A stretch of DNA of 64,000 nt from Prochlorococcus sp. AG-402-O16 (GCA_003216415.1 QCIY01000005.1:25689-89688), one strand, 5' to 3'; counted from the first letter of the stretch, positions 9,729 to 20,985 are shown. The notes: a model not told the origin generated them from the letters alone. Made by a program: numbers and translations.

Positions 9729-11861
9729 ATGAAAAAACATTTTTTACAATTTGGAAAAGTTTTTACAAATATTGCTTGTTCCCCCTTGATTTTGATATCA
9801 AATAACTCAGAACTGGCTGCAAGGTATTTGCCTAATCAGAATGAGAAATTAATAACAACTTTAGAAATAAACAACATTAAAGATGATTTAATTCATGGGT
9901 TTAATATTCAACAAGAGAAAAATATATTTATCGCAGAAAATGAAAAAAATATTAATACAGAAAGTGTTCTTATTTCAGAAATAATTATTGAAGGTTGGGA
10001 AGATCATCCTGAGGGTAGAAAACTTGAATTAGCTGCATATGATTCCATGAGCATAAAGCCTGGAAGCGTTGTGAATAATCAAATTTTAAAACAAAACCTA
10101 AATGCAATATATGCTAGTGGTTGGTTTTCAGGAGTGAAAATAAATTCTCAAGATGGGCCATTAGGAGTGAGACTTATTGTAAATGTAGTGCCTAATCCAA
10201 TTTTGAAAAAGGTTGAACTTAATCCAAAAAACTCTGTGATTTCTGCTGCATTCGTAGACGATATTTTTAAAAATTTTTATGGCACAACTATTAACCTAAA
10301 TGAATTGCAAAATAAAATAGAAATAATAAAAAAGAGTTATGAAAGTAAAGGTTATTCTTTAGCTAGAATTAATGGTCCAGATAGAATCTATGAAAACGGT
10401 ATAGTAACTTTAAATGTTTCTGAAGGGATTATATCTGATGTAAAGTTAAGATTCCGGGGATCTGATGATGAAACTATTATCGATGGGAAACCTAGGAAAG
10501 GAAAAACAAAAGACTGGGTCATAAAAAGAGAATTAAAAACAAAACCAGGTACCATATTTAATAGAAAAACTTTAGAAGCTGATATTAAACGACTCTATGC
10601 CACATCATTATTTGATGATGTCAACGTATCTCTTGGTCCTGATAAGCTAAATCCTGGTCAAGTCATAATTTTTTTAGACTTAAGTGAGCAAAGAACAGGA
10701 TCATTAACAGGTGGCCTCGGTTATAGTACTACTGCAGGGGTTTTTGCCTCAATTGGGTTGCAGGAAACGAATGCACTAGGCAGAGCTTGGTCTACAAAAA
10801 TCAACCTAAATTTTGGAGAATATTCAACTACCTACAATTTTTCTCTATCTGATCCATGGATTAAGGGAGATAAACATAAAACTTCTTTTAGAACAAATAT
10901 GTTTCTAAGTAGAGATTATCCACAAGAATTCAAAAGTGAAGGTAATGGGCGTATATATGCTGTAAATGATGAAAATACTTCAACGACTGATACTTTTTCA
11001 TCAGTAGTTTTAGAAAAAACAGGTGGCGGATTTTCTTTCTCAAGGCCTCTTAATGGTGGGGATCCTTTTAAGGTCGCCAAATGGAGAGTTCTTGCAGGTA
11101 TGAATTTTAAGAAGGTAAATATGATTGATGGTGATGGGAACAAAAAACCTTATGGCGATACAACCCCAACTACAGGGAATGCAAGTGATATTATCTGTAT
11201 TGGATTTACTCCAAATGATGGTTCATGCCCTGAAGAAAATATATTGGTAAGTGTTATTGCAAGTACATCTAGAAATAATTTGAATAATTCTGTAAACCCA
11301 ACTTCGGGTAATAAATTAATCTTTGGAACTGAACAGTTTATTTCAATGGGTCATAAATCTCCAACTTTTAATAGAATGAAAGGCACATACAAATTTTTTA
11401 TACCAACAAAATTAATCAATTTTACCAAAGAATGTAAGTCTAGTGATGCTACTAGTGAAGATTGTCCTCAAACTATTGGTTTTCAATTAACGGCTGGAAC
11501 TATCGTTGGGGAATTACCTCCTTATGAAGCATTTTGTATGGGAGGTACGTCATCTGTTAGAGGTTACGGATCTTGTGACTTGGCTGTAAGTAAAAGTTTT
11601 GTTGAGGCTTCAGCAGAGTATAGATTTCCTATTTGGAGAATGATATCAGGAGCTTTATTTGTTGATGCAGGAAGTGATTTAGGCTCTCAAAAGGATGTCC
11701 CGGGAAAACCTGGTGAATTATTGCAGAAATCAGGTTCTGGTTATTCGCTTGGAGGTTCAGTTGGAGTAAAAACGCCAATTGGTCCATTGAGAATAGATAT
11801 TGCTAGTAAGGATCTAAGTGGAGATTGGAGATATACACTTGGAGTGGGATGGAAGTTTTAA
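9729..11861 (+). CDS. bamA: Omp85/BamA outer-membrane assembly protein
   Basis: A 710-residue Omp85 protein. The N-terminus is hydrophobic and could be a signal peptide, followed by a low-complexity segment, POTRA repeats in about residues 75-335 (for example the PGTIFNRKTLEADIKRLYAT stretch), and a C-terminal beta-barrel that includes SDPWIKGDKHKTSF and the loop-6 VRGY motif at 610-613. The last residue is aromatic (F). Omp85 proteins insert beta-barrels into the outer membrane. lpxC starts at the very next base, tying barrel assembly to lipid A genes in one transcript. Confidence 0.93.
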   Translation: MKKHFLQFGKVFTNIACSPLILISNNSELAARYLPNQNEKLITTLEINNIKDDLIHGFNIQQEKNIFIAENEKNINTESVLISEIIIEGWEDHPEGRKLELAAYDSMSIKPGSVVNNQILKQNLNAIYASGWFSGVKINSQDGPLGVRLIVNVVPNPILKKVELNPKNSVISAAFVDDIFKNFYGTTINLNELQNKIEIIKKSYESKGYSLARINGPDRIYENGIVTLNVSEGIISDVKLRFRGSDDETIIDGKPRKGKTKDWVIKRELKTKPGTIFNRKTLEADIKRLYATSLFDDVNVSLGPDKLNPGQVIIFLDLSEQRTGSLTGGLGYSTTAGVFASIGLQETNALGRAWSTKINLNFGEYSTTYNFSLSDPWIKGDKHKTSFRTNMFLSRDYPQEFKSEGNGRIYAVNDENTSTTDTFSSVVLEKTGGGFSFSRPLNGGDPFKVAKWRVLAGMNFKKVNMIDGDGNKKPYGDTTPTTGNASDIICIGFTPNDGSCPEENILVSVIASTSRNNLNNSVNPTSGNKLIFGTEQFISMGHKSPTFNRMKGTYKFFIPTKLINFTKECKSSDATSEDCPQTIGFQLTAGTIVGELPPYEAFCMGGTSSVRGYGSCDLAVSKSFVEASAEYRFPIWRMISGALFVDAGSDLGSQKDVPGKPGELLQKSGSGYSLGGSVGVKTPIGPLRIDIASKDLSGDWRYTLGVGWKF

Positions 11862-12698
11862 GTGTTTTCTTGGCCTACTAATTATGATTATTGTTATACC
11901 TTAGCGGGTGTTATTTCTAGAGAAGGTATTGGTCTGCATAGTGGAGAAACAACAAGAGTCACAATTTCTTCTTATGAAAAAGAGGGATATTATATTTCTT
12001 TTAGGGATAAACCAAATGAGATTTTTAAGTTAACCCAGGATTTAATAGGAAGTACTATGCTTTGTACGGCGGTGAAATTAGGGGGAAGAAATTTATACAC
12101 TATTGAACATTTATTATCTTCGTTGGCTGGCTGTGGATTAAGTTATATACATATTGAGGTTGATGGGAAAGAGATCCCTCTTTTAGATGGATCGGCAATT
12201 CAGTGGGTTAGAGATTTTGAAGAAGTTGGGATAAAAAAGGCACCTAAACCAGATAATTTTTTTCGAGAGATTAATAAATCAATAATTTTATATAAAGAAA
12301 GCTCAGTAATAGCGGCAACCCCCTCTGAAAAAATTACTATTATATCAACAATAAATTTTTCCTATAAAGCAATTGGGAATCAAACTTTTGTGATTGATTT
12401 AAATCCAAAAAGTTTTGTTGAAATGATTGCTCCAGCAAGAACATTCGGTTTTAAGGATCAATTTCAAGAGTTAAGTGAACTTGGATTAATAAAGGGAGGA
12501 AGTTTAGAAAATGCTCTTGTTTGTGATGGCGATGGATGGGTTAATCCACCATTAAGATTTGATAATGAACCAATAAGACATAAAATTTTGGACCTAATTG
12601 GGGACTTGGCTTTGGTAGGGTTACCTAAGGCTCAAATTTTAGTTTATAAAGGATCACATTCTTTAAATGCTTTATTGGCCTCATCGCTAAAAATTTAA
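11862..12698 (+). CDS. lpxC: UDP-3-O-acyl-N-acetylglucosamine deacetylase LpxC
   Basis: The committed, zinc-dependent step of lipid A synthesis. The 278-residue protein starts with GTG directly after the bamA stop. Zinc ligands are visible as H83 (TIEHLLSS) and H240/D244 ([11 protein letters not shown]), and the catalytic histidine is H266 in [10 protein letters not shown]. At 278 residues it is somewhat shorter than E. coli LpxC (305). Second gene of the bamA-lpxC-fabZ-lpxA-lpxB run. Confidence 0.95.
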   Translation: MFSWPTNYDYCYTLAGVISREGIGLHSGETTRVTISSYEKEGYYISFRDKPNEIFKLTQDLIGSTMLCTAVKLGGRNLYTIEHLLSSLAGCGLSYIHIEVDGKEIPLLDGSAIQWVRDFEEVGIKKAPKPDNFFREINKSIILYKESSVIAATPSEKITIISTINFSYKAIGNQTFVIDLNPKSFVEMIAPARTFGFKDQFQELSELGLIKGGSLENALVCDGDGWVNPPLRFDNEPIRHKILDLIGDLALVGLPKAQILVYKGSHSLNALLASSLKI

Positions 12699-12715
12699 CT
12701 TTATCTTTAATTATT

Positions 12716-13174
12716 TTGGAAAAGAAATTATCCGGTGAAAATAATCAACTCTCCTCTGAGAAAATATTAGGTTTATTACCTCACAGATATCCTTTTGCTC
12801 TTGTGGATAAAGTCATAGAGTATATTCCTGGGGAGCGGGCCATCGCCGTAAAAAATGTAACTATAAATGAGCCGCAATTTCAAGGACACTTTCCTGAGAG
12901 ACCCTTAATGCCTGGAGTGCTCATTGTTGAATCAATGGCACAAGTTGGGGGAATAATAGTAACTCAAATGCCAGATCTCCCCAAAGGACTTTTCGTCTTT
13001 GCGGGAATCAATAACGTTAAATTCAGAAGGCCTGTTGTACCTGGAGATCAATTGATAATTACTTGTGAATTATTGAGTATTAAAAGACAAAGATTTGGCA
13101 AGGTAAAAGGTGAGGCACATGTTGATGGGAAGTTGGCTTGTGCTGGAGAATTAATGTTTTCATTAGTTGATTAG
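12716..13174 (+). CDS. fabZ: 3-hydroxyacyl-ACP dehydratase FabZ
   Basis: Dehydrates 3-hydroxyacyl-ACP in fatty acid elongation. The 152-residue protein has [12 protein letters not shown] near residue 20 and the active-site segment [11 protein letters not shown], with catalytic H58 and E72. The start is TTG at 12716. FabZ and LpxA compete for or share 3-hydroxyacyl-ACP, which fits its position between lpxC and lpxA. Confidence 0.96.
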   Translation: MEKKLSGENNQLSSEKILGLLPHRYPFALVDKVIEYIPGERAIAVKNVTINEPQFQGHFPERPLMPGVLIVESMAQVGGIIVTQMPDLPKGLFVFAGINNVKFRRPVVPGDQLIITCELLSIKRQRFGKVKGEAHVDGKLACAGELMFSLVD

Positions 13175-13178
13175 TAAT

Positions 13179-14021
13179 ATGAAGAATAAAAATAATGAAT
13201 CAAAAGCAGCCTTCGAAGGTGTAAAAGTTCACCCAAATGCTTTTGTTGATCCTAATGCAGAATTGAATGATGGTGTCATTATTTCTCAAGGAGCAATTAT
13301 CGGTCCTAATGTGACTATCGGGAAAGGAACCGAAATAGGACCAAATGCTGTTATCACTGGAAGAACTCAAATTGGTATGAACAACAAAGTTTTCCCAAAT
13401 GTTTTTATAGGTCAGGATCCCCAAGATCTTAAATATAAAGGGGCATCTTCAGAAGTAATTATTGGAGATAATAATACTTTTAGAGAATGTGTAACTATTA
13501 ATAAGGCAACTGATGAAGGAGAAAAAACTATTATTGGTAATAATAATTTGTTAATGGCTTATAGCCATATAGGTCATAATTGTGAACTTGCGAATGGGAT
13601 AGTTTTATCAAATAGTGTTCAAGTTGCAGGTCATGTAAAGATTGAAGATAAAGCTATTATTGGGGGCTGTTTAGGTATTCATCAATTTGTACATATTGGG
13701 TACTTAGCAATGATTGGAGGAATGACTAGGGTAGATAGAGATGTCCCTCCTTTTTGTTTGGCTGAAGGACATCCAGGAAGATTGAGAGGTTTGAATAGGA
13801 TTGGGATCAAAAGAAGTGGTTTAATGGAAAATAAAGATTTTGATTTAAAATTACTTCAAAGTACTTGGAATCTTCTCTTCAAATCTAATGAAGCGATTCT
13901 AAATTCATTAGAAAAAGCAATGAAAGGAGATTTAGATCTTTCATCTTCAAAATTATGTAGTTTTTTAAAAGAATCAATTTCTAAAGAAAGACGAGGACCA
14001 ATGCCTTTAATTAATTTATGA
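13179..14021 (+). CDS. lpxA: acyl-ACP-UDP-N-acetylglucosamine O-acyltransferase LpxA
   Basis: First step of lipid A synthesis: moves a 3-hydroxyacyl chain to UDP-GlcNAc. The 280-residue protein is a left-handed beta-helix of hexapeptide repeats, with AYSHIGHNCE carrying H130 and H133, matching the catalytic-histidine region of E. coli LpxA, and a C-terminal helical part with GLNRIGIKRSG. I chose ATG 13179, four bases after the fabZ stop; a TTG at 13167 would add four residues and overlap fabZ. The end overlaps lpxB by 4 bases (ATGA). Confidence 0.95.
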   Translation: MKNKNNESKAAFEGVKVHPNAFVDPNAELNDGVIISQGAIIGPNVTIGKGTEIGPNAVITGRTQIGMNNKVFPNVFIGQDPQDLKYKGASSEVIIGDNNTFRECVTINKATDEGEKTIIGNNNLLMAYSHIGHNCELANGIVLSNSVQVAGHVKIEDKAIIGGCLGIHQFVHIGYLAMIGGMTRVDRDVPPFCLAEGHPGRLRGLNRIGIKRSGLMENKDFDLKLLQSTWNLLFKSNEAILNSLEKAMKGDLDLSSSKLCSFLKESISKERRGPMPLINL

Positions 14022-15196
14022 ATAAAAAGATATTTATAAGTACTGGAGAAGTCTCTGGAGATTTGCACGGAAGTTTGTTATCAAAAGCATTATTAGATGA
14101 AGCGAAAAAAAAATCTATAGATATAGAAATTTGTGGATTAGGTGGTGAAAGAATGAAAAAAGAAGGTGTAAAAATTCTTCAAGATACTACATCCATTAGT
14201 GCAATTGGAATTTGGGAGGCTTTGCCTCTTATTCTTCCAACATTAAGAATCCAAAAAAGATTTTATAAATTTCTAAAAAAATATCCTCCAGATTGCTTAA
14301 TTTTGATTGACTATATGGGTCCTAATATAAAAATTGGAATTAAATTAAAGAGATCCAAGACTAAAATTCCAATTTTTTACTATATTGCTCCTCAAGAGTG
14401 GGCTTGGAGGGTTGGGAATAATAGTTCGAGAAGTTTAATAAATTTTTCAGATAAAATTTTTGCGATTTTCAAGAAAGAAGCTGCATTTTATAAAAAGAGG
14501 GGTGGAAATGTTATGTGGGTTGGCCATCCAATGATTGATTTAACAAAAAAACTTCCTCTAAAGAGAGATGCCCGAACTATTCTCAACCTTAGCCCAAATC
14601 AAAACATCCTACTTTTAATGCCTGCTTCAAGACCTCAAGAATTGAACTATATATTACCCACTTTTATGAAGGCGGCTAGAAAATTACAACAAAAATATCC
14701 AAGTTTGGTTGTCTATATTCCATCCTGCAGGGAAGTTTTTGATGAAAGATTCAAAAAGGCCTTAAGAAAATATCAAGTGATAGGACATGTGATTTCTCAA
14801 AAAGATAATGCAAGATTAAAGCCTTATATTTATTCGCTCACTAAAATTGCTCTTTGCAAATCTGGGACAGTTAATATGGAATTAGCTTTATATGGAATAC
14901 CTCAGATTGTTGGTTATAGAGTAAGTAGGATTACAGCTTTTATTGCAAAATATATTCTTAATTTCAAAGTGAGATTTATTTCCCCTGTAAATTTATTAGT
15001 CAATAAATTAATAATCCCTGAGTTTGTGCAGAAAGAGTTTGACGAAAAGAAAATCTTCTATAAATCTTGTAGGATTCTTGAGGGGAACTCAGAAAAAATA
15101 AAAATAAAAAAAGGTTATGCTTTTTTAAAAAAAGAGTTAGGTGAATCGGGCGTAGTCCAGAGAGCTGCTAAAGAGATTATTAATTGTATTATTTAA
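14018..15196 (+). CDS. lpxB: lipid-A-disaccharide synthase LpxB
   Basis: Condenses UDP-2,3-diacylglucosamine with lipid X to give the lipid A disaccharide. The 392-residue protein has STGEVSGDLHGS at the N-terminus, GLGGERM, IAPQEWAWR, a MPASRPQE segment and CKSGTVNMELAL near the C-terminus, all typical. Its start overlaps the lpxA stop (ATGA), indicating translational coupling. No lpxD, lpxH or lpxK gene is in the window. Confidence 0.95.
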   Translation: MNKKIFISTGEVSGDLHGSLLSKALLDEAKKKSIDIEICGLGGERMKKEGVKILQDTTSISAIGIWEALPLILPTLRIQKRFYKFLKKYPPDCLILIDYMGPNIKIGIKLKRSKTKIPIFYYIAPQEWAWRVGNNSSRSLINFSDKIFAIFKKEAAFYKKRGGNVMWVGHPMIDLTKKLPLKRDARTILNLSPNQNILLLMPASRPQELNYILPTFMKAARKLQQKYPSLVVYIPSCREVFDERFKKALRKYQVIGHVISQKDNARLKPYIYSLTKIALCKSGTVNMELALYGIPQIVGYRVSRITAFIAKYILNFKVRFISPVNLLVNKLIIPEFVQKEFDEKKIFYKSCRILEGNSEKIKIKKGYAFLKKELGESGVVQRAAKEIINCII

Positions 15197-15212
15197 ATTT
15201 TATAATAAAGAA

Positions 15213-15815
15213 ATGAAATACCTCTTACCTCTTATAATTGCTCTTTCAATATTTATTAACCCTATAAATACTTTTGCAGAGGAATTGATTCTTGCAGGAG
15301 GTTGTTTTTGGTGTTTAGAACATGATTTAGAGTCATTAAAGGGGGTAAATTTTGTGCAAAGTGGTTATTCAGGTGGAGATTTGCAAAATCCTACTTACGA
15401 AAATCATGAAGGACATCAGGAAGTGGTTTTGGTAGACTATGATTCCAAATTGGTAACTTTACCCGAGATACTTAGGCTCTATTTCAGAAATATTGATCCT
15501 CAGGACGGCAAGGGTCAATTTTGTGATCGTGGAGATTCTTACAGGCCAGTGATCTTTTTCAAAGATGCAACTGAGAAAAGTGATGCAATAAATGCAATTG
15601 TTTCCGCCTCTAATGAATTGCGTGTGCCATTAGAAAAAATATCTGTAGAACTAAAATCAAAAGTTCAATTTTGGTTGGCTGAAGAATATCATCAGGATTT
15701 TGCTGAGAGAAATGAATTAAAATATAAGTTCTACAGATTCTCATGTGGGAGAGATCAGAGGTTGGATAAATTATGGGGTGATAACGCTAGATCAACAAAT
15801 CTTTGGAATGAATGA
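15213..15815 (+). CDS. msrA: exported peptide methionine sulfoxide reductase MsrA
   Basis: Repairs methionine-S-sulfoxide in proteins. The 200-residue protein has a hydrophobic N-terminal stretch (residues 3-21, ending near FAEE) that looks like a signal peptide, followed by the active-site GGCFWC with catalytic C31; later EGHQEVV and EEYHQDF motifs are standard. An exported form would act in the periplasm. It follows lpxB by 16 bases, so it may belong to the envelope operon. It converges on pepA with 11 bases between. Confidence 0.93.
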   Translation: MKYLLPLIIALSIFINPINTFAEELILAGGCFWCLEHDLESLKGVNFVQSGYSGGDLQNPTYENHEGHQEVVLVDYDSKLVTLPEILRLYFRNIDPQDGKGQFCDRGDSYRPVIFFKDATEKSDAINAIVSASNELRVPLEKISVELKSKVQFWLAEEYHQDFAERNELKYKFYRFSCGRDQRLDKLWGDNARSTNLWNE

Positions 15816-15826
15816 TTTAAATATAG

Positions 15827-17299
15827 TTATTTATTTTTAATCCATTGAACAAGAGTTTTAACTCCAAAACCGGTTGCACCTGATGGATTAATTCCCTTAT
15901 TCTTATCAGTCCAACAAGTCCCAGCAATATCAATATGAGCCCATTTAATCTCTGTATCAAAGAATTCCTCTAAAAACAAAGCAGCAGTTATTGACCCACC
16001 TGCTCTAGGACCTGTATTTTTCATGTCAGCTATATGAGACTTTAACCCCTCCTTATAAGATTTTTGTAAAGGCATTTGCCATAATTCTTCTCCGGACTGG
16101 ACTGATGCAGCTTTTAGGTCATTTGCTAGATCATCATTATTGCTCCAGAATCCAGCAACATCATTTCCTAATGCAACAACAATGGCTCCTGTTAAAGTGG
16201 CGAGATCTATTATTGAATCCGGTTTTAAATTGGATGCGTATGTTAAAGCATCAGCTAATGTGAGTCTACCCTCTGCATCAGTGTTATTTATTTCAATTGT
16301 CTTACCATTAGATGCCTTAACTACATCTCCAGGATGTACTGCAGATCCATTTATCATGTTTTCGCAAGCTGCCACAATAAAATGAATTTCTAATCCCTTT
16401 GGTTTTATTGCTCCAAGTGCTTTTGCTGCTCCTAAAACTGCAGCGCTTCCGCCCATATCATATTTCATCATTTCAATTTGAGAGGCTCCTACTTTCAGAT
16501 TGTATCCTCCAGAATCAAAGGTTAAACCCTTCCCAACAAGGGCAATCTTTTCTTTTATATGTCCCTCTGACTTTAAAGTAAGATGTATAAATTTAGGATC
16601 TAGATCAGAACCTTTTGCTACAGCTAAATATGCACCCATTCCTAAATCTTCACAATCTTTTGCCTCTAAAATTTTTACTTCCAAACCATGATCTTTAGCT
16701 ATTTGAGAAGCCTGTATAGACATTTCCTGAGGTGTAAGACTATTAGGAGGTGCCGCAACAAGTCTTCTAGCTAGTTCCACACCTTCACATATTTGTGCTG
16801 TCTCTTCAAAGCTAATATTCTCAAATTTTTCTAAATTCAAAAACTCTATTTTTTTAAGAACTTTCTTTTCATCTTTTTTCTTATTGAATCTATTGTCCTT
16901 ATAGGCAGATAATCTGGCTGACTCTGCTAATTGATTTATTTCTAGTTCTGAATTTATTAATTCCCAAGGTAGCAAGATGCTGATTTTTTCATGTTTATCA
17001 ACAGTTTTCCTAACTAGATTTCCTATAGAGTTTTTTATATCACTTTTATTTAGGTCTTTTGATTTGCCAAGACCAACTATGATTAAAGTCTCTAATTTTT
17101 GATCTAAAAATTCAAAGCTTAAAGTTTTTCCTTTTTCTCCTTTGAATTTTTTTTGAGTAACTTTTTTTAGTAATAATTTTGGGTCAACAACAAATTTTAT
17201 GTTTTCAAGTTGGCTTGCAATTTCTTCCTCCAAAACACCAAAAATTAATGAAGCACCTTGCCAGTTATCTAGATTTTTTTGGAATGTGGAAAATTGCAT
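15827..17299 (-). CDS. pepA: leucyl aminopeptidase (M17)
   Basis: A 490-residue cytosolic metallo-aminopeptidase that removes N-terminal residues during peptide turnover. The C-terminal catalytic half has [15 protein letters not shown], a [13 protein letters not shown] segment, and the metal/active-site [15 protein letters not shown] motif of the M17 family. The N-terminal macrodomain-like half is less conserved, as usual. It lies 24 bases downstream of the GIY-YIG-like gene on the same strand. Confidence 0.95.
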   Translation of the reverse strand: MQFSTFQKNLDNWQGASLIFGVLEEEIASQLENIKFVVDPKLLLKKVTQKKFKGEKGKTLSFEFLDQKLETLIIVGLGKSKDLNKSDIKNSIGNLVRKTVDKHEKISILLPWELINSELEINQLAESARLSAYKDNRFNKKKDEKKVLKKIEFLNLEKFENISFEETAQICEGVELARRLVAAPPNSLTPQEMSIQASQIAKDHGLEVKILEAKDCEDLGMGAYLAVAKGSDLDPKFIHLTLKSEGHIKEKIALVGKGLTFDSGGYNLKVGASQIEMMKYDMGGSAAVLGAAKALGAIKPKGLEIHFIVAACENMINGSAVHPGDVVKASNGKTIEINNTDAEGRLTLADALTYASNLKPDSIIDLATLTGAIVVALGNDVAGFWSNNDDLANDLKAASVQSGEELWQMPLQKSYKEGLKSHIADMKNTGPRAGGSITAALFLEEFFDTEIKWAHIDIAGTCWTDKNKGINPSGATGFGVKTLVQWIKNK

Positions 17300-17323
17300 T
17301 TGTAAAATGGATTTAATTAACTT

Positions 17324-17935
17324 TTAGTTGTTTGTGAAAGTAGTTGCCCACCTATCTCGAGTTTCTTTATTAAAAGGTGGTAACCATAAATATATCAGTT
17401 GCTGTTCTAATTTACGTCTTAATTTTACTTCTTTAGGTACATCTAAGAAGAAACGAATATCTTGGTGACTTGAGAGTTTGCTATGAGCTAGGGCTTCTTT
17501 ATAGTTCATGAGGTAATTTTTACAGTCATGTTCTCCCTTCCATCTCTTATTTGCTGAATTTGTTTCTCCTATATATAGGATTATTTTAGAACTCTCCATC
17601 GAGTCAATTACAAAATACATTGCTGGCCCATTGTGTATATATTGATTGGTTCTCCAAAAGTTCAATGATAATGGCTGCAGGGAAAACGGATCAATTTTTC
17701 TTTCATTGGAAATTGTATTTATAGGAAGACTTGTTTGGTGCAAAGTTTTATTATGAGTATCTTTTGAAATTTTGAATTGGTGATTATATATTCTATCTCT
17801 CCATTCAGTTAGGATTTCGCCTTTGATTTTTAGATTATTTGAGTGTTGAAAATTAATTGATGTATTTTCATTTGAACCAAATAATTCAAATTGTCTATTT
17901 TGGTTTGAAATATTATTTACGTTAAATTTTTCCAA
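17324..17935 (-). CDS. GIY-YIG-like nuclease-domain protein
   Basis: A 203-residue protein whose C-terminal half resembles a GIY-YIG domain: a MYFV strand, then LYIGETNSANKRWKGEH with the second half of the motif and a following arginine, and a glutamate in RRKLEQQLIYLWLPPFN. The first strand has YFV rather than GIY, so catalytic function is uncertain. The N-terminal 90 residues are polar and unrecognised. It is transcribed toward pepA, probably with it. The function in cyanobacteria is unknown to me. Confidence 0.65.
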   Translation of the reverse strand: MEKFNVNNISNQNRQFELFGSNENTSINFQHSNNLKIKGEILTEWRDRIYNHQFKISKDTHNKTLHQTSLPINTISNERKIDPFSLQPLSLNFWRTNQYIHNGPAMYFVIDSMESSKIILYIGETNSANKRWKGEHDCKNYLMNYKEALAHSKLSSHQDIRFFLDVPKEVKLRRKLEQQLIYLWLPPFNKETRDRWATTFTNN

Positions 17936-18086
17936 TATTTTTGAAACATCTCTACTAAATTTAATTCTGAAAAAATATAAATCAAAGAATTATTTATAAA
18001 CTAAAATTTATTAATGTTCTAATCAATTTAAAAGATTCTTGTTATCTTGTAATTGAGCCTTAATCTTGCGAAGTAAAAAAATAGAA

Positions 18087-18410
18087 ATGGGATTTTTTGA
18101 GTCAGACATCGTTCAAGAAGAAGCTAAAAAGCTTTTTACAGATTACCAAGAACTTATGAAACTTGGCTCTGATTATGGAAAATTTGACAGAGAAGGGAAA
18201 AAAATGTTCATAAAAAAAATGGAATCTCTTATGGATCGTTATAAGGTTTTTATGAAGAGATTTGAATTGTCTGAAGATTTTCAAGCAAAAATGACAGTAG
18301 AACAATTAAAGACGCAGTTAAGTCAATTTGGGATTACTCCTGATCAAATGTTCGATCAAATGAATAAAACCTTAATAAGAATGAAGGATGAACTTGATAA
18401 AACTTCTTAA
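18087..18410 (+). CDS. DUF1825 family protein
   Basis: A 107-residue, charged, helical cyanobacterial protein of DUF1825, recognised from MGFFESDIVQ at the start, LGSDYGKFDREGKK and FMKRFELSEDF. I chose ATG 18087 because family members begin at this MGFF; a TTG at 18066 is in frame but adds only a non-conserved extension. No function is established. It lies 19 bases upstream of tyrS, so it is probably cotranscribed with tyrS and pyrF. Confidence 0.9.
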   Translation: MGFFESDIVQEEAKKLFTDYQELMKLGSDYGKFDREGKKMFIKKMESLMDRYKVFMKRFELSEDFQAKMTVEQLKTQLSQFGITPDQMFDQMNKTLIRMKDELDKTS

Positions 18411-18429
18411 ATTTAACGGTTAAAGCTTC

Positions 18430-19668
18430 ATGTCAGATTATTTAAAATTGCCATCATGGCTTTCAAGAGGAATAGAAGAATATTTTCCAATTAAGGGAAC
18501 AGATCAAACCTTTTCCGAGATAATTGATCATGCGAAAAAAAATAATAAAAAATTAAGGGTTAAACTCGGGATCGATCCAACTGGAACAGATATTCATCTT
18601 GGGCATAGCATATTGTTTAAAAAACTTAGGGCATTCCAAGATAATGGACATATTGCAGTGTTAATTATTGGTGATTTTACTGCTCAAATTGGAGACCCAA
18701 CCGGCAAAAACAAAACAAGAGTTCAGTTATCGGAAAAACAAGTTAAGGATAATGCAAAAACATACTTAACCCAACTAGGTATGGGAAAGCCAGCCAATGA
18801 ATCTATTTTAGATTTTGATTCAAAAGATAGAATAGAAATTAGATATAACAGTGAATGGTTAAAAGGATTAAATCTTAGTTCGATAATTGAATTAATGGGG
18901 AGTGCAACAGTTAGTCAAATGCTAGCTAAGGAGGAATTTAATAAAAGGTACACTTCGCAAGTTCCAATTGCTCTGCATGAATTCTTATATCCACTATTAC
19001 AAGGTTACGATTCGGTAGTTGTTCAATCAGATATTGAGCTTGGAGGCACAGATCAGAAATTTAATATTGCAATAGGAAGGGATCTTCAAAGGCATTATAA
19101 ACAAGACCCTCAATTTGGTGTTCTGTTGCCAATTTTGACAGGTTTAGATGGAATTAAGAAGATGAGTAAATCTGAATTTAACACCGTCGGTTTGACTGAA
19201 GATCCTCTTTCAATGTATTCAAAATTAGAGAAAGTACCCGATAATATAATACCCACCTACTTTGAATTACTTACTGAATTAGATTTAAGTTTTCTTGAAA
19301 ACTTAAATCCTCGTGAATTACAGAGAAGAATGGCTTTAGAAGTTACTACCTTATTCCATGGGGCTGAAGAAGCATTAAAGGCGCAATCAAACTGCGAAAA
19401 ATTATTCCTGGGACACAAAGAAAAAGTTGGAGAAATTCCAGAGATTTCTTTAAAAGAAGTAGTTTTTCCAGTAAAGTTTTTTTACTTGTTAAGTTCTCTA
19501 AAACTTTTCAAATCTAGCAGCGAATCCAAAAGATCTATTAAAGGTGGGGGTGTAAAAATTGATAGTCAGAAAGTAATAAATCCTGATTTAGTTTTTAATT
19601 CAAAAAATGATTTGGAAGGAAAAATTTTGCAAATTGGAAAAAAAATAATTAAGAGGTTTGAAAACTGA
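18430..19668 (+). CDS. tyrS: tyrosyl-tRNA synthetase
   Basis: Charges tRNA-Tyr. The 412-residue class I synthetase has HLGH at residues 56-59 (HIGH signature), KMSKS at 244-248, and a C-terminal S4-like RNA-binding tail ([13 protein letters not shown]). The HLGH and long N-terminal domain fit the TyrRS type found in cyanobacteria. pyrF begins 6 bases after its stop. Confidence 0.95.
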   Translation: MSDYLKLPSWLSRGIEEYFPIKGTDQTFSEIIDHAKKNNKKLRVKLGIDPTGTDIHLGHSILFKKLRAFQDNGHIAVLIIGDFTAQIGDPTGKNKTRVQLSEKQVKDNAKTYLTQLGMGKPANESILDFDSKDRIEIRYNSEWLKGLNLSSIIELMGSATVSQMLAKEEFNKRYTSQVPIALHEFLYPLLQGYDSVVVQSDIELGGTDQKFNIAIGRDLQRHYKQDPQFGVLLPILTGLDGIKKMSKSEFNTVGLTEDPLSMYSKLEKVPDNIIPTYFELLTELDLSFLENLNPRELQRRMALEVTTLFHGAEEALKAQSNCEKLFLGHKEKVGEIPEISLKEVVFPVKFFYLLSSLKLFKSSSESKRSIKGGGVKIDSQKVINPDLVFNSKNDLEGKILQIGKKIIKRFEN

Positions 19669-19674
19669 AAATTG

Positions 19675-20403
19675 ATGAATAATAGATTTAATTCAGAAGA
19701 TAAAATAATATTGGCAATTGATGGACTAGATGTAAGTCAAGCAAAATTACTTCTGGAAAAATGTCCTAATATTAAGTGGGTGAAAGTTGGTTTAGAGCTT
19801 TTTGTTAGGGAAGGTCCAAGAGTTATTGAAATATTAAAAGGGTTAAATAAAAAGATTTTTTTAGACTTAAAATTTCATGATATTCCAAATACCATGCGAG
19901 CAGCATGTTTCCAAGTTTCAAAATTAGGGGTTGATATAATTTCTATTCATGCTTCAGCAGGTCTAAAAGCTCTTAAAGATTCAAAAAAAGCGTCTTTAGA
20001 AGGAGCCACCTCAGTCAGCGTAAAACCTCCATTTGTTGTAGGAATAACTGTTTTAACAAGCTTTTCTCTTAAAGATTTTCAAACTGATCTTGATAGAAAT
20101 AATTCAATTGAAGAAAATGTATTGAGACTTGCAAAGTTGTCTTTTGATGCTGGATTAGATGGATGTGTTTGCTCCCCTTGGGAGGTAAAAATGTTGAGAT
20201 CTATTTATAAGGATAATTTTGAAATTATTACGCCAGGTATCAGATTAAATATTGACAATAAAGATGATCAAAATAGAATTATGACTCCCCAAGAAGCTAT
20301 AGATAATGGCGCTACTAAGTTAGTCATTGGTAGATCAATTTCAAAAGCTATAGATCCGAATAAAGCTCTAATAGAAATATTTAAATCTATTGATTCTGAT
20401 TAA
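19675..20403 (+). CDS. pyrF: orotidine 5'-phosphate decarboxylase
   Basis: Last step of UMP synthesis. A 242-residue TIM barrel with [10 protein letters not shown], the catalytic [12 protein letters not shown] (Asp-Lys-His-Asp), and [11 protein letters not shown] at the phosphate site. I chose ATG 19675; a TTG directly before it would add one residue. Its end overlaps the end of plsY on the other strand by 17 bases. Confidence 0.96.
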   Translation: MNNRFNSEDKIILAIDGLDVSQAKLLLEKCPNIKWVKVGLELFVREGPRVIEILKGLNKKIFLDLKFHDIPNTMRAACFQVSKLGVDIISIHASAGLKALKDSKKASLEGATSVSVKPPFVVGITVLTSFSLKDFQTDLDRNNSIEENVLRLAKLSFDAGLDGCVCSPWEVKMLRSIYKDNFEIITPGIRLNIDNKDDQNRIMTPQEAIDNGATKLVIGRSISKAIDPNKALIEIFKSIDSD

Positions 20404-20980
20404 TTTTGGATTCTTCTCCTTTTAACAATCTTGTTATGTTAGTTCTATGTTTCCAGATTACTAATAATGCAACAATTAAACTTATAAAAAAGTATGAGTG
20501 CACAAATTTACCTAGGTAAAAAAACATAAAAAAAGGAAGTAAGATTGCAGCTGAAATACTGGATAAAGAAACAAATTTAGTTTTTGTTAGGACTATTAAA
20601 AAAATGCCAAGAGATGCGAGTCCAACTTTCCAAGAAAGAGCTAAAAACATACCTAATCCAGTCGCAACAGCTTTCCCTCCTTTACCTCTAAGCCATATTG
20701 GCCAAATATGTCCTGAGATAGCAGATATCCCTGCTATTACCTGGATTAATCCTTGATCTGTGTAATATTGAGCTATTTTTACTGCAATAAGGCCTTTCCC
20801 AACGTCAATGATAAATACAAAAAGTGCTGGCCATTTCCCAACATTTCTTAAGACATTTGTGGCACCTGTAGATCCAGAACCAATAGTTCTTAGATCTATA
20901 TTTTTGAGATATTTTCCAATTAAAAAACCTGTCGGAAGTGATCCTAAAAGATAACTTGTAAAAATTATTAAGATATTCAT
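20387..20980 (-). CDS. plsY: glycerol-3-phosphate acyltransferase PlsY
   Basis: Acylates glycerol-3-phosphate from acyl-phosphate, the first step of membrane phospholipid synthesis. The 197-residue membrane protein has [27 protein letters not shown] and [14 protein letters not shown], the three PlsY motifs, and about five hydrophobic segments. Last gene of a leftward run MFS transporter-mlaE-DUF3119-DUF3086-plsY with small gaps. Confidence 0.95.
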   Translation of the reverse strand: MNILIIFTSYLLGSLPTGFLIGKYLKNIDLRTIGSGSTGATNVLRNVGKWPALFVFIIDVGKGLIAVKIAQYYTDQGLIQVIAGISAISGHIWPIWLRGKGGKAVATGLGMFLALSWKVGLASLGIFLIVLTKTKFVSLSSISAAILLPFFMFFYLGKFVHSYFFISLIVALLVIWKHRTNITRLLKGEESKINQNQ

Positions 20981-20985
20981 AAATC

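Noticed and set aside
13200..13424. Minus-strand frame opposite lpxA
   Set aside because: Shadow of the hexapeptide repeat codons; no independent features.
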